A stretch of DNA of 64,000 bases from Diphasiastrum complanatum (GCA_029204225.1 CM055092.1:79368838-79432837), one strand, 5' to 3'. Shown: positions 23,088 to 34,750, counted from the stretch's first letter. The notes: a model not told the origin generated them from the sequence alone. Made by a program: numbers and translations.

Positions 23088-24011
23088 GTATAGCAATTGT
23101 TACTTTTTGGGCATATTGCCATGTTATTTGCAGGAATAGTCTTGAAAGGCAAGTTCATTTAAGTGCTAGATAGTTTCTAAATTTCTTCAACAAACAATAT
23201 TTCTTAAGTTCATTCACCATATAAAAAAATCCTTTGGAGTCCACCTTTTGTTAATGGAATGGAAAGTTAAAATATCGATAGCGTGCCCTTAAATTTGGAG
23301 AACATGTACTTTCTTTGTATTCTAATGCAAATAGTTTCTTTTTTTAGAAGCACTAAGTGTTTTGTTGTAGGTTACGTAGAAGTAATGTTATCTGTGGATG
23401 ATTGTACTTTTTGTTTGAAAAGCTCAATTTGGAAGCACTACATATAAAATGGGAGGTCATGAGTTTGGACCACAAACATCTCAACTTTGACGTAGGACGA
23501 AAGATATTATAATTGACGTTTAGTGACATAGTACATGGGCCCTCTTTAATGGCATCACTCAACGAACTTTGGGCCTTAATTGACATTTATTTTAACTTAA
23601 CAATGACCAATGAAAGCAAAATCTTGACCCATAGATGAAAAAACAATTACTTCTTCATTAGGGGTTGCCACACCAAAATTGTGTCAAAGGCATTGATAGT
23701 TGGTCAAGGGTAGATGACAATTGAACTTCCTCAATGTAGGGGATGCAAATAGGGGTCTAAGGCGACTAGCAACCTTATTCTCATTTCGGCTAGCTAGAAG
23801 TTACGACCTTTTGTTCATAGCTGCATTTGGAGAGGGGAATGTCCTTATTATAGAAAATGAGACTCAATTTTTAGAGAAAGAGCTCAAGAACAACGTTGCT
23901 AAGAAAAAGTGCTCCCTCCCTTCTCGCGTGCGCCTCCTCCGCCACTGCCCTCTTATCTCCCCTCCCTTTCTCCCCTTTTTTCATTTTCTCTCTACCCTAC
24001 CCTTCACCGTA

Positions 24012-24119
<108 letters not shown>

Positions 24120-24640
24120 ATGGCTGCTTCCACGCGCCAGCAGTCGCGGGCCGAAACAAAAATTTTGATTTTATTTTATTATTTATTTTGATTTTATTTA
24201 ATTATATTTAATTATGTAATTATATATTTTGATTTGATTTTATTATTTATTTAATTATTTATTTGATCTATTTCAATTTTAATATTATATATATATTTTC
24301 ATTGAGCACTTGGTTGGCTCAAGTCATCGTCTAAAAACTTTTACTGGTAAATTTGTAAGTTTTTTTCACAGTTTTTATGAATTTCCCACGAGCACACAAA
24401 TGTTTCATGGATCTCAAAATTTAATAGAATCCAATTTTGTAAATTTCACCCCCCCCTCCCCCCCCCCCCCGTTTTAAGTTCCAGTCAATTCAATTTCCTT
24501 GAAACCTCATAACATTCTTGTTTGAACTTGGATTTTATTGCAGTAAAAATGAAAATTGATCAGAACGTCAAGCAACTATCTAAATTCACATTCCTCAACT
24601 GTAAATTCTTGTAAATTGTTGTGTATTGTACGATTTTAAA

Positions 24641-26335
24641 ATGGGTGGACGAGGAAAACAAGCAGTTGATCCGCCTCAAGACAATTTGCCAATAGAGGAA
24701 TTATTGGAAGAACCGTAGGTTCCAAACAAAAACAAATTTTTTGAAATGTCAACTCCAAGTTAAGGAATTAATTTTACAAATGCTACAAGACATGGAAAAG
24801 AAACATGCAGCAGATGAGGAAAAGTGGTCTAGACTATTTGCTAGTCTACCATGTAAGTAGGACAAAACTGTAGCTTCTGATCTGAGATGTAATGAGCCAT
24901 CTACATCGTCACAACCACTACCTGTCTCACATAATGTGGAGTATTCTCCTCAGGATGCTCGTAGAATTCCTAACAAAGGAAAACAACTGTTACAAAGTCA
25001 TGTTGGTTATCCACTCAGTCAAAGGGAAACATTGGACCCACGAGTTCAACAGTCCACGAGGTTTCATGAACAACGAAACCAATTTGATACTCGGGAATAC
25101 AAGGATAAGATTACCATTTAGAAATTCAATTTTGATTCTAAGTCCATTGATATCGAGGAGTGGTTGAATAAACTAGATCGCTATTTCACTCTGTTCGACA
25201 ATAGTTTGCGAGTAGAGGAGTGTAATGAGCGAACTAGTTGGCGTTTATTCAAGAATGCTTGCATCACTATTTTTAAAGGCCATTTCAAGATGATCAAAAC
25301 TTCAAGAAATGGACAGAGATACGCCAAAGAGGCTCCAGTCAAGAGTATAATTTTGAGTTTTGGAGTCTGACTTTGAAGCTCCATACAATTTCTGATGTGG
25401 ATCGTTTATGGAGATATATTCAAGGGCTACAATCGGATATTGGAGTTGATGTGGGGGCGTTCCGATTTTGCATAATTTGGATCAACCTATGCAGGTGGCA
25501 CTTGTAATCGAACCTAAGTACGCTGGAAGGTGATTGACTAAGCCGGGAATCTCTAAATATGAAACTACTAGGCAGGAAGCTGAATGAAACCCGGGCATTC
25601 ATCGGAGTGACAAGGAAAGGAACATGTTTCCCCAGTATCTGACAATTAAAGAAGCTGACAGGAGGAATAGTGGTAAGAAACAAGTGGTCAACATGGAGGC
25701 CAAGCCAGAGGTGAAGATTGTCAGGTCAAAGCAAGAGATAGATCGAATGCGACAACAAGGATTATGTTTTACCTGCAAGCAGAAATGGAAATCGGGGCAT
25801 AAGTGTGACAAAGCTAAATTTGTAGGTATTTCCCTGATTGTGGAAGATGACGAAGATGAAGTTAGTACAAGTCAAGAGAATGTTGCGGATGCTAAACCGT
25901 TGCGAATAATGAAAGCAATGAATACTTCGTCCGATGAGGAATCACCACTTAACCAACCGGACCACAGATAGCAGGACGGATTTATTAGAAGGAATCAGAA
26001 AGTTGAGTTATTGGGCTTCCATGTGCAAGCATTAATTAACAGAAGGAAAGTGTTTTTTGTAATAGATAGTGGTAGTACGCATAACTTCTTCAATAGTCGG
26101 TCACTTCGAAGTTGTGGTTTAGTATCTCTAGATCATCATGATAAGATGAAAGTACATATTGCCAATCGAGTAACCATCCCTTATAATGACATCACCACTG
26201 TGGTTAGTTTGCAAATCAGAGATTATACCCTCAGAACAAGCTTCCATCTAGTGGAGTTGGGCCCAATTGATGTTATACTAGGAGTGGAATGGCTTAAAAC
26301 TCTGGGAAATGTGACAATCAACTTTGATGAGCTTT
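24641..26335 (+). pseudogene. Gypsy element E: gag and protease
   Basis: Gag starts at ATG 24641 (MGGRGKQAVDPPQDNLP) and meets a TAG at 24716; later frames carry SIDIEEWLNKLDRYFTLF, a zinc-knuckle-like CFTCKQKWKSGHKC (25766-25807) and then the aspartic protease KVFFVIDSGSTHNFF with intact DSG (26047-26091), followed by VDVILGVEWL-type sequence (IDVILGVEWLKTLG). In the family gag packages the RNA and the protease matures the polyprotein. Several stops and frameshifts disable gag. The protease domain itself is uninterrupted up to a stop at 26335 and RT follows in another frame. Confidence 0.88.
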
Positions 26336-26871
26336 AGGCAAGGGAAACACCAATATGAACTACACAGTGTTCAATCCACACAACAACATTCGACCTTGCA
26401 ACTAATTTCCGTGGAGAAGGCTCAACGGCTGTCTAGATTGAATGTTGAAATGTTTGTGCTTAAGATTGAAGAAGTCGAAGGGCAAGTCAAAGAAGTCAAG
26501 ATGAAAGCACTGTCCAAGGTGAAAAAAGATGTGAAAGAACCAAGGATCCAGAAGATCTTGGGTAAATTTTCGGATATGTTCGTTGAACATTTACCTAAAG
26601 GTGAACCTCCAACTAGATTCATGGACCATTCCATTGAAGTGGAACCAGGATCTAAACCGATCAATCTACCAGGATCTAAACTGATCAATTTACCACCTTA
26701 CAGACTATCAAGAGCCGAAAAAGAAGAAGTGCACAAACAAGTTCAAGAGTTACTCACACTTGAATTTATTGTTCGAAGTAAGTCACCTTTCGCCTCTCCC
26801 GTGTTACTCGTTAAGGAGAAAGATGGAACGTTCAAGATGTGTATCGATTATCGAGCCCTTAACAAAGTCAT
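26324..26871 (+). pseudogene. Gypsy element E: RT N-terminus, interrupted by an LTR
   Basis: Reads [15 protein letters not shown], a short duplicated PGSKLINLP, then [40 protein letters not shown] and [13 protein letters not shown], the first conserved RT blocks. At 26872 the reading runs into a foreign LTR (TGTTAG). The catalytic YxDD region and RNase H are absent from the window; the element resumes only in the integrase zinc finger at about 27985. Confidence 0.9.
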
Positions 26872-27314
26872 TGTTAGAATAATAAATGTAAATGATGTAG
26901 AAGCCATAGGTTACTATGACCCAAAAGGTCGAGATCTGTGTAACCATGGTCATTTATATTTTAGGCCCAAGTTAGTATGAAACTAACTTGTAGGGACTCG
27001 TGGGTCCACTAGGGGCCTATACATGTGAATTAAGTACCTAACTTGTTATTTGGGGTACTTAATTATTTTATGTAACTTATGGTAGTTAGATAGCCATTAG
27101 TCAAGTTATTGGACAGCCAACAGTCATGAAGGTAGATAGCCATCTTGGACTACTTATATGTAGCCATTCATTTGTATGAGACACACTTTTGTTAAGCAAT
27201 CTACTGTTCATAGTGGCTGTCCACAAGTTTCTACAAGAGGGTCATCTAACCATCTCTCTCTTCTCTTTGAGAATACTTTGTGTTAATGAATAGTCTTGAT
27301 TCTGGATTCCTACA
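26872..27314 (+). repeat. LTR inserted into gypsy E
   Basis: Starts TGTTAGAATA and ends GATTCCTACA, imperfect inverted termini, 443 bp, and is followed immediately by TGGTATCAGAGCC (27315-27327). It interrupts RT after ALNKVIV. A perfect hairpin AAGTTAGT...ACTAACTT lies near 26969. No second LTR was found, so the insertion is truncated or rearranged at its 3' side. Confidence 0.8.
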
Positions 27315-27730
27315 TGGTATCAGAGCCATTTTTCAGAATTGATTGCTTGTTGGAGGGCACCCAATAGGCAGCCACATTTCTCCTCTTTGGGTTCATAAAA
27401 ATCGGAATTTTTCTGATTTTTGTGGAGAGAGAACTGTTCGGCTCCCTCTTGTTTTTTGTGTAGGAAATTGCAGGGAAAAGCTTGGAATCTCCACTCATTT
27501 GGGAGCCAGCAGTAGGGCGCCCATGCTCAACTAGTTTTCATGTGATTGAAATTAGATTACATGCTTCAAATTTCAGATTTTCTTCTTGGAGGAGGGCGCC
27601 CATCTACCTTGAAGACAAATGTGTTTTTGACACATTTTTAGTGGCTGAATTTTTTTTGTTTTTGAGCCTGGAAGAAGGTCCTACCATCTGCTCCATTAGC
27701 ACATTGAGTGCACACCATTTTACGGAATAC
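27315..27730 (+). mobile_element. Primer-binding site and leader of a non-autonomous LTR element
   Basis: After the initiator-Met primer-binding site comes a leader without coding content but with repeated GGGCGCCC cassettes (AGGGCGCCCATG near 27515, GAGGGCGCCCATCTAC near 27593) and the string TGGAAGAAGGTCCTACC. The minus-strand leader at 34800-35540 has the same cassettes (GCAGGAGGGCGCCCATCTAC, TGGAAGAAGGCGC), so both belong to one family. The element stops near 27730 without gag or a second LTR. Confidence 0.65.
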
Positions 27731-27816
27731 CAAAGTGAAATTTTGGATCATCCTTTAACGAAGGAGCACAAATTGTTGTGGTCAAATTTAAGACTTGGCA
27801 CAATTTTTGCAATAAA

Positions 27817-27980
27817 TCCAATTCTATTGTTCATCCCCGTTATAGGAGGCAAGAGATTCGCTTGAATGTCTCTTCCAAATCTCTTTTAAGTTTGGATCCT
27901 CCATATATTTTGCTTGAATGTCTCTTACACAAACAAACAAAACTCCAATTCTATTGTTCATCCCCGTTATAGGAGGCAAG
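27817..27980. repeat. 37-bp direct repeats flanking an inverted gypsy E segment
   Basis: The 37-bp string beginning TCCAATTCTATTG is present at 27817-27853 and 27944-27980. Between them the minus strand encodes KYMEDPNLKEIWKRHSSESL and then ASYNGDEQ, which is the linker expected just before the plus-strand GQMLLYDNSRVVL at 27982. A piece of the same polyprotein is therefore inverted and partly duplicated. Confidence 0.6.
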
Positions 27981-28930
27981 GACAAATGTTGTTGTATGAT
28001 AATTCTAGAGTTGTGCTTGCTCCTAAATCCAAGTTCATTCTGCAAGTATTATATGAGCTACACTTATCTCCAAGTGCTGGGCATATTGGAATGTTGAAGA
28101 CATATCGAACCATCCGGAAGCTATTCAAATGGGCTAGTATGAAGAAGGCTATATACACATCTGTGCATGAATGTATCGCTTGTCAAGTGAATAAGGTGGA
28201 ACATGTCAAACAACCAGGTTTATTGCATTCATTATCTATTCCTACACAACGTTGGACAAGTATTAGCATGGATTTTATACTTTGCCAACAACGTCTGGGG
28301 GATATGATGGTGTCTATGTGGTGGTGGATTGACTTACAAAATATGCATATTCTCTACCTTATAAAACTACGGACAGTGCAGCCCAAATAGCACAGATATT
28401 CTTAGAAAAATGTCTTCAAATTACATGGAATACCAAAGGAGATAGTGAGCAATAGAGGCGGCAGATTTACTTCCACTTTCTGGAAGGTCTTAATGGACAA
28501 GTTGGGCACTAAATTGTAATTTGTGCTTAAGTACATCATTTCATCCGGAAACTGATGGACAAACGGAAAGGTTCAACCAGTGGTTGGAGTGTTATTTGCG
28601 ACACTTTGTTTCAGATCACCAGACAAGGTGGGTCGATTGGTTGTACTTAGCTGAATTTTGTTATAATAGCACTCCACACGTTTCAGTCGACATGACACCT
28701 TTCTATGCATTATATGGCCATGAACCATTACAACCTATTAGTGTGGATTTGTCAAAGGTTGTAGTTGTAACAGTTGTGGACCAAGTTAGCACATGAATGA
28801 TATTTTGAAAGCTAATCAGGAGCATATTAAAGCAACACATATATGAATGAAGCAGTACACTGATCAGAAAAGGACTTTTCGTGATTTTGTTGAAGGAGAT
28901 TTCGGGTATTTAAGGTTACCTTGCCTTGGG
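27981..28930 (+). pseudogene. Gypsy element E: integrase
   Basis: GQMLLYDNSRVVLAPKSKF, the HHCC zinc finger (ELHLSPSAGHIGMLKTYRTI, then ECIACQVNK), the core start (WTSISMDFIL) and, after frameshifts and a lost central part, HPETDGQTERFNQWLECYLR with the catalytic Glu, WLYLAEFCYNSTPH, ALYGHEP and finally MKQYTDQKRTFRDFVEGDF. It ends abruptly at 28930 before the GPF module. The second core Asp is in a disrupted stretch near 28440-28480. Confidence 0.9.
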
Positions 28931-29149
28931 ATTTCCATTGCTAGGTCTCATGTGCCTTATCTACATGAATCCATGCTCTACTCCATACTATGTACTCATG
29001 CTTTCATTCCTAGTGTGATTCTATGGAGATCCTTGTGTTTTTCTATGGACATGCTATCTTGAATGCTTTGCATTTCTCTTGCTATTAGCTTTACTTTCAT
29101 TGTAATTGCTATTTGTTTGGATTTGGCACATGACACAGTTCTGCCCTTT
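28931..29149. other. Short non-coding stretch
   Basis: AT- and CT-rich sequence after the gypsy E integrase breaks off. Nothing recognisable. Confidence 0.4.
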
Positions 29150-29372
29150 GCATGATTATGTATGTGCTATTGATGTTGACACCTCCATTGCTTGAAAAAC
29201 TTACCTATTCGAGCGAGCTCAGAATTGTTATTGTTAGTGGATGGAATGGCCAAGATGGTCGATGTTGCGCAAGTTGGGGGTTCTGCTAGTGGCAAACTTA
29301 TACACAACATGGTGAGATTTGCTTGGATTTTTAAAGTCCCTAATCTCAATAAGAATCTAGTTTGCTAGAAGT
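29150..29372 (+). pseudogene. Weak copia protease-region remnant
   Basis: One frame ends NMVRFAWIFKVPNLNKNLV before a stop, resembling the copia block L-VP-L-KNLLSV just after the protease active site. The rest is not readable. Treat as a probable small relic only. Confidence 0.4.
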
Positions 29373-32300
29373 TTTGGATAGTCATATATATTGAGTTGGG
29401 GAACACTATGTGAATGGTGACAATTGGAGTTGTTTGATATAAGCAAATTATATATTGGGTTTCATGCTAGGACTAAGCACATTGAGGTTCATTCATAGTT
29501 ACCACCAAATTCTTTAGTTGGTACTTTTTTGAGTCAGTTTCAATGTAAACGATGAGGAAAAGAACACATAAATGCTTGAAAATTATCAAGTTAGTGTAGC
29601 ATTGGCTTTGTACAATGTACAGGGTAGCCTAATGAGCAATCACTAATGGTTGTGAATCTAATTAGAATTCAGTCTAAGTTGGACAACTATTTTGTACATT
29701 GTACTACATATAGCCTATAAAATTTATTTTGCTCCTCAGAGTTCCCATTCAAATTTCTAAGCAAAAAAGTGAACAACAAACTACATAGAAAATTAGGGTT
29801 TCTAGAGGGCAACATTTGCAAACGACCTTCCTCCCCTTGCAAACTTGCAAACAACTTAACTTGTCTACTATACGACAAAGGACAATTGTGCTGGTGTGTT
29901 AATACAAAGCTAAATCTGTGTATTCAAAAATTGTATGGGGTTTAGAGAAAGGTCTTGAAATCAAAGTAAATGTTTTTGTCTCCCAAAGTACAAGGTCCAT
30001 GTATCAATCACTAGCAAGTCAAACTTGAGCTTCTCTTGTCAACCCTTGAGGTGCTAGCTCACATTAAGTAGGGTCCTTGCATTAAATTCCCAACATGAGT
30101 AGGCTACTGCATGGCTCTAGGGATGATAAAATCCCATAAGCATGTTCACAAATCCATGGGCTCCTAGAAACTATGTCAAGGTGAGGTGCCCTTTTAGTGC
30201 CTTCTCCCGTGTGCAAAAGTATGGACGTCGCTTTCTCTGTTTAATAAAGTTTAGTGATTCCTTCTTCGTTGGGTGCCTATGTCACTAAGGATTTAGAGGG
30301 TGCTTCTTCATTTGGTTTTATTTGTTTGTTCTAGATCATTATGGAGTGTGGAGATTTTGTTATTGGCAAATGTCGGCAACCCTAAGATTCCATCTCGTTC
30401 TCCTCATTCTCATTTGTAGATGGCACAAGGTATCCTAGCTGAGTTTTTAGCCGATATAAAATCTCTATCAGAGCATCAAGGCTTGAATTTTGTTTCTCAA
30501 TACTGTTACGGGTCTTTCAAGCTATTTTCCTGTTGGAGTCATGTGTGAGTATAGTTACCTACTTGATTGGGTACCAAAAGGCTGATTGAGAAATCACCAC
30601 TGCAATATTAGCATCTGATTAAGTGCCATTGAAATGAAACATAACATGATGACCAGCCAATGGAAACTCACTGCCAAAATTTTAACTGAATCAAATTGAC
30701 ATTTTACTAATCGAGTATCCGGGTTGACCATCAGCCATCAATTGAGAATGCCTCTATGGGAGCTTTGCCTGCACAGCCATCTTACTTCATTAACAAGAAT
30801 GAATTCTAACAAACAGTTTATGAAAAGATCGATGCCAACTATTGCCAAGTTAATCTAGCTAGATTTGAGCGAGCTGAAGTGGTGAAATGAAAGACCTCAT
30901 TTGATTGGTTGTGCTTTTTAGTGCTAGCTTTCATCATGATTGAGTCTACCCTTCACCTCTGGACAGAAACTTATGATTTTCGTACATATGTTTGAAGTCT
31001 AACGTGGACATATGTTTTAAGCATATGACGCGCACCTACTCTAGGGCGCTGACGACATGACTAGGCATGTCACAGCACTTGGTTCATGCTATGCATGATG
31101 AAGTTGATGGTCTAAGACCTTGTGGTTGGACTTCATAGGGTTGAAGATTACATGTCTCCTTTGTCATGTTGGGTATTATTGTAGACATAACATTGATATT
31201 CTTGACATAAAATTTAAATAGATTGATACTAATTATTGTCGAGTTAATCTACCATGTAATGTAATTCTCTCACTTGAATCCCAAACGGGTAAATACAGGA
31301 CTAAGCTTGCACTTCTTGGAATTTAAGAGGAAAACCCCTCTCTCTCAGGGGAGGTTCTGACTTGTCCTATGATGCCTGCCTCTATGTATTGCTTGTTTTA
31401 TGCTTTTACAAGGTAACAGGATCACAGTTTCTGAATTAAGGAACTTTGGTATTAAAGAATAATAGTTGCTGGAAAAGAGAGCTATTTATTTTTTAAATAA
31501 TGACAACTGTAGAAGCAATATTATTTAATAAGTGTAGCATGTGCACAAAAGAAGAGCGAGGAAAGAAAATCGCAAGCAAAAAGTGAGAGACCTGATCTGG
31601 GCTTAAACTGGGGAGCCCACCCATTCATTATGGAAGTACTTGAGTTCACTTGCCAAACATACATAGAAATGTACAGCATTGCCAGCTTCCCGCTTATCCT
31701 TAGTGCACTGGCAGTTCTTTAAGAATAGGGGTGCTTCATCACAGCAGTAAGCAGTAGGATGATAGGAGAGCTTGTATGGATGCCATGGTTCCAAGACCAG
31801 TGCTGCCACGGTTCCAAGATAGTCACTGAAATGATCTCAAAGCTCTCGGTGTTGGACTCAAATGCTTATGAAATCTTAAACCTTCAAAGTTTTCTATAAG
31901 GCCTTGAAAAAGGGGTAAAAGGCCACCTACGTGATTCCTAATCAGGCCCTAACAAGAACAAAAGGCTGCTGCCCGAGTATCTTTCACTTCTTGAGCAACT
32001 TTCATCCTCACCAGATCATAAAAGGTTTTTACACATCACCATCAGAACTTTGCTAACACAGTAGAATCATGATTTTGTTCAGTTTACATTGTTGATTCAC
32101 TTTTACATGATATATTTAACTCTTCAACCCTTAAATTGAAAGAGGTTACCAACCTTTCAAATGTTTTGTTGGCAATGTTTTTAAACATGTTTCAAACGAT
32201 TGAGTTTCATACATTTCAAACAGTTGAATTCTACAGTGGTATGATGTACAGCTGCCTGGAATGTGGAAAGAGCTGCTGTGGGAACATTTCACACGCGTAT

Positions 32301-33053
32301 GATGTGCTGTCGCGAAATAATTTACAACTGAGAATTGATATAATGGGATGGGAGTGGTTCATGTGAGGAATAGGGATCGAGCAATTGTGAGATGAGCTGC
32401 TACGACAACAATGACTTTAAGCAGCAGTGTGAGCTTCTTTGGGTATGCCCCGAAATGAGCTTAGAGAAAGAACAAGCTACACAGCTGTAGTGACTGTAGG
32501 GGGGAGGAGGCAGCCACCACAGGCAGGAAGTTGTCAAGTGGAGTAGACACACACAAATTTGTAGGTTGAGGAGTGAATGGTCTATATATGGTCGTGAGAG
32601 CTCAATAATTGGCTCAGTTGCTTTATGGGATTATAGGTCACAAGCCTTTTCTACTACTTAAACAGTGATGACTTAAAGTCTTCGGAATTGTTACAGTCAT
32701 AGGTTTCCTTCATTTATCAAGCACTTCTGGCGGCCCTTATTCTTCTATTTCAATACATGGTAAGCTAGGCTTTCTTATTATGCCCATTTCAGAATCTTGG
32801 CATTTTTTTATCTGCCCATCTCTCATAAATTCTTTTGTGGCAAAACAGCCCAGAGTCCCCTAAACCCGTTCATGATCATGTCTTCACAATTTTCTTTCGA
32901 TCTGTGATCATAAATCCTTTAAGCATGCTCTTTGTTGAAAGCCCTTTTATGCAAGCATATAAAGCACACTTCAAATATACACTGGTGATTGTGTATGTAG
33001 CCTTAAGGGTCATATTCTGGTAGTTATTTGTTTTGAACTAATTTACTGGTTAT
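29373..33053. other. Intronic DNA without recognised genes
   Basis: About 3.7 kb with no motif-bearing frame. Short open frames (for example 31603-31809 minus and 32136-32366 plus) match nothing I know and show no family pattern. No LTR termini were identified. Confidence 0.5.
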
Positions 33054-33082
33054 TGTTAAAAATCCGTAAATCATAATATGGA

Positions 33083-33155
33083 TGGACAGACTAGGATTCG
33101 AGCCTAGGACCTCCCTCATACCGGATGGGATGCTCTACCATTGAGCTATCCGCCC
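33083..33155 (-). other. tRNA-like sequence in the TRIM 3' LTR
   Basis: A 73-nt segment folds on paper as a tRNA: acceptor strand GGGCGGA pairs with TCTGTCC (with G-U pairs), D arm GCTC-AATGGTA-GAGC, variable AGGTC, and T arm CTAGG-CTCGAAT-CCTAG. Box A (TAGCTCAATGGTAGAGC, 33148-33132) and box B (GGCTCGAATCC, 33104-33094) match the RNA polymerase III internal promoter. The anticodon arm pairs poorly, so it is unlikely to be a working tRNA gene. Confidence 0.75.
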
Positions 33156-33344
33156 TGTTTGATAGTTCTCTCTAGAGTGTGGATTGATATTCCAACACCC
33201 CCCCCTCAAGCCACACTTGGTTGGGGTCCTAGCTGTCACCTGCCCCACAACTTGGGCCACCTAACCATGGCTTTGACACCATGAATTGTTAGGTCTAACT
33301 TGGCTTTGGTACCATGTTAGAAATCCATAAATCATAATATGGAT

Positions 33345-33400
33345 GGTCAGACTAGGATTCGAACCCAGGATGGGATGCTCTACCACTGAGCTATCCGCCC
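33345..33400 (-). other. tRNA-like sequence in the TRIM 5' LTR (anticodon arm deleted)
   Basis: Same segment as in the 3' LTR but 16 bp shorter, the gap falling in the anticodon arm and variable region. Box A (33393-33377) and box B (GGGTTCGAATCC, 33366-33355) are kept, and box B is closer to the consensus than in the other LTR. Confidence 0.7.
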
Positions 33401-33586
33401 TGTTTGATAGTTCTCTCTAGAGTGTGGATTGATATTCCAACACATTTAAAATTGCAACAAAAATGCAAAGTGCTGCATGCTGCCCAAAACTCCATGTAGC
33501 CGAAAAAGAAAAGATGTATCTTGCTGTCCAAGCTTAATGCTGCCAAAGAAAAACTTCAGCTTGAAGTAGTCGAAGTAGCCGAAATT

Positions 33587-34750
33587 TCAGCCCCAATCAT
33601 GCCCGATGTAGAAGAGATGTAGAATATGAAGTGCAGTAGCATCAAGTCGAAGAGTGAAGACAAGCATGCTCCATCCAAAGTAGGTAACCAAAAAACCAGC
33701 CACAAGCCGAAATATGGACTTGCAATCCATCAATGGTTCCCACATGATTCCATAAGTCTTCTTACCAGTAGAAACATAAAGAAGAGTATGATACCCTTTT
33801 ACCATCACATCCTCCCGAATCTTACTATCAATGATCTGCTCACTAACACTAGGTAAGACAACACCGTCATCATAAGAAGTAAGCATCAAAACATGAAAAT
33901 CAGCATAAGGTACTGATTTTGGTGAGGCATGTGTGTTTCCTCCAGGGTAAAAAGATGCTTTGCTATCTCGCAAAGACTCGGACAACCAACAAGAGGCTGT
34001 AGCAGGCTGTCCAACAGCCACAAAATCACCAACACTTTGCTGTCCAAAGTGTTCCAAATGTGGACCTTGCTGTCCAAAAACCTTCCGCAGGCCGTTCCCG
34101 ATGCATAATAGGATGCTCACGATGTAACATAGGCTGAAAATGATCAATAAACCATGGCTGAATCTGGTGTCCACCATCTTCAAGAAAAAGACCAACAACT
34201 TGCCACTTTGAACACCTAAAAGATCCAGCAACACGCCACTTTGAACCAATGTACTAATTGACATGATTTTTTCCCCTCCTCCATTAGTAAAAAATGGCTT
34301 CAAAGAATGTTTGATTTCAGCCTTTTCCAAAACATTATCTTGAGAAGCTTGCTCGTAAAGTTCTTCACTAATGCATCCATCATTTGCAACAAATGGCTCA
34401 AGAGAAGAAGAATACTTTACCATACCAACATTCCGATGCAAACTTGTACTTGTAGAAAGACAATGATCAAACTTTGCATGACTTTGCTCTTCTACCTTCA
34501 AAGAGGATGAAGTAGAGAGGAGAAAGCATGATGATGAATCCTTTATTCGGTACATCTTTAAAAGTGTTTCCCAAGCACTTTTAGAGGTCTTGCAAAATCT
34601 CAAATGATATAAGATAGATCTTGTTACCGATAAAATCTTGATCATTACGTCGATGCAAAATCTCAGCTTGCAACTCCATGAAAAATAGTTGGTGCCATCC
34701 ACCATATCTTCACCTGAACAAGTACGAATTGCTCCCAAATCTCTTGCCAT
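33587..34750 (-). CDS. 387-codon ORF: copia-gag-like N-terminus, unknown C-terminus
   Basis: An uninterrupted frame starts MARDLGAIRTC. Residues 14-75 resemble the start of copia gag: DMVDGTNYFSWSCKLRF and CKTSKSAWETLLKMYRIKDS. The remaining 300 residues match nothing I recognise. They include a hydrophobic run near residues 198-222 (LLIIFSLCYIVSILLCIG) and another near the C-terminus. No protease, integrase or RT motif follows. The minus-strand leader upstream (34800-35540) carries the GGGCGCCC cassettes of the element at 27315, so this is probably the internal region of a non-autonomous LTR element. It could be captured DNA that is open by chance; protein-coding status is not proved. Confidence 0.4.
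   Translation of the reverse strand: MARDLGAIRTCSGEDMVDGTNYFSWSCKLRFCIDVMIKILSVTRSILYHLRFCKTSKSAWETLLKMYRIKDSSSCFLLSTSSSLKVEEQSHAKFDHCLSTSTSLHRNVGMVKYSSSLEPFVANDGCISEELYEQASQDNVLEKAEIKHSLKPFFTNGGGEKIMSISTLVQSGVLLDLLGVQSGKLLVFFLKMVDTRFSHGLLIIFSLCYIVSILLCIGNGLRKVFGQQGPHLEHFGQQSVGDFVAVGQPATASCWLSESLRDSKASFYPGGNTHASPKSVPYADFHVLMLTSYDDGVVLPSVSEQIIDSKIREDVMVKGYHTLLYVSTGKKTYGIMWEPLMDCKSIFRLVAGFLVTYFGWSMLVFTLRLDATALHILHLFYIGHDWG

Larger units (their letters stand above)
33054..33442 (-). mobile_element. TRIM retroelement (389 bp) with tRNA-like LTRs
   Basis: Two LTRs, 33315-33442 (5', 128 bp) and 33054-33197 (3', 144 bp), are near identical apart from one 16-bp gap. Both run TGTTGGAATATC to (A/G)AA...TAACA on the minus strand. 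Between them lie only 117 bp: a primer-binding-like TGGTACCAAAGCC (33314-33302) next to the 5' LTR and a polypurine tract GGCTTGAGGGGGGGGG next to the 3' LTR. There is no coding capacity, so it would depend on enzymes of another element, as TRIM elements do. Each LTR includes a tRNA-like sequence. A 5-bp target duplication was not evident, so age or flank mutation is likely. Confidence 0.85.

Noticed and set aside
31603-31809. 68-codon minus-strand frame as a gene
   Set aside because: No recognised motif, no start context or neighbouring exon; length is compatible with chance.
33083-33155. Functional tRNA gene
   Set aside because: The anticodon stem has mismatches, the position-33 base is not T in the likely pairings, and the segment lies inside an LTR; it is a tRNA-like relic.
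33045-33447. Target-site duplication around the TRIM
   Set aside because: Flanking bases GTTAT and CATTT do not match, so no duplication is claimed even though the LTR, PBS and PPT structure is clear.
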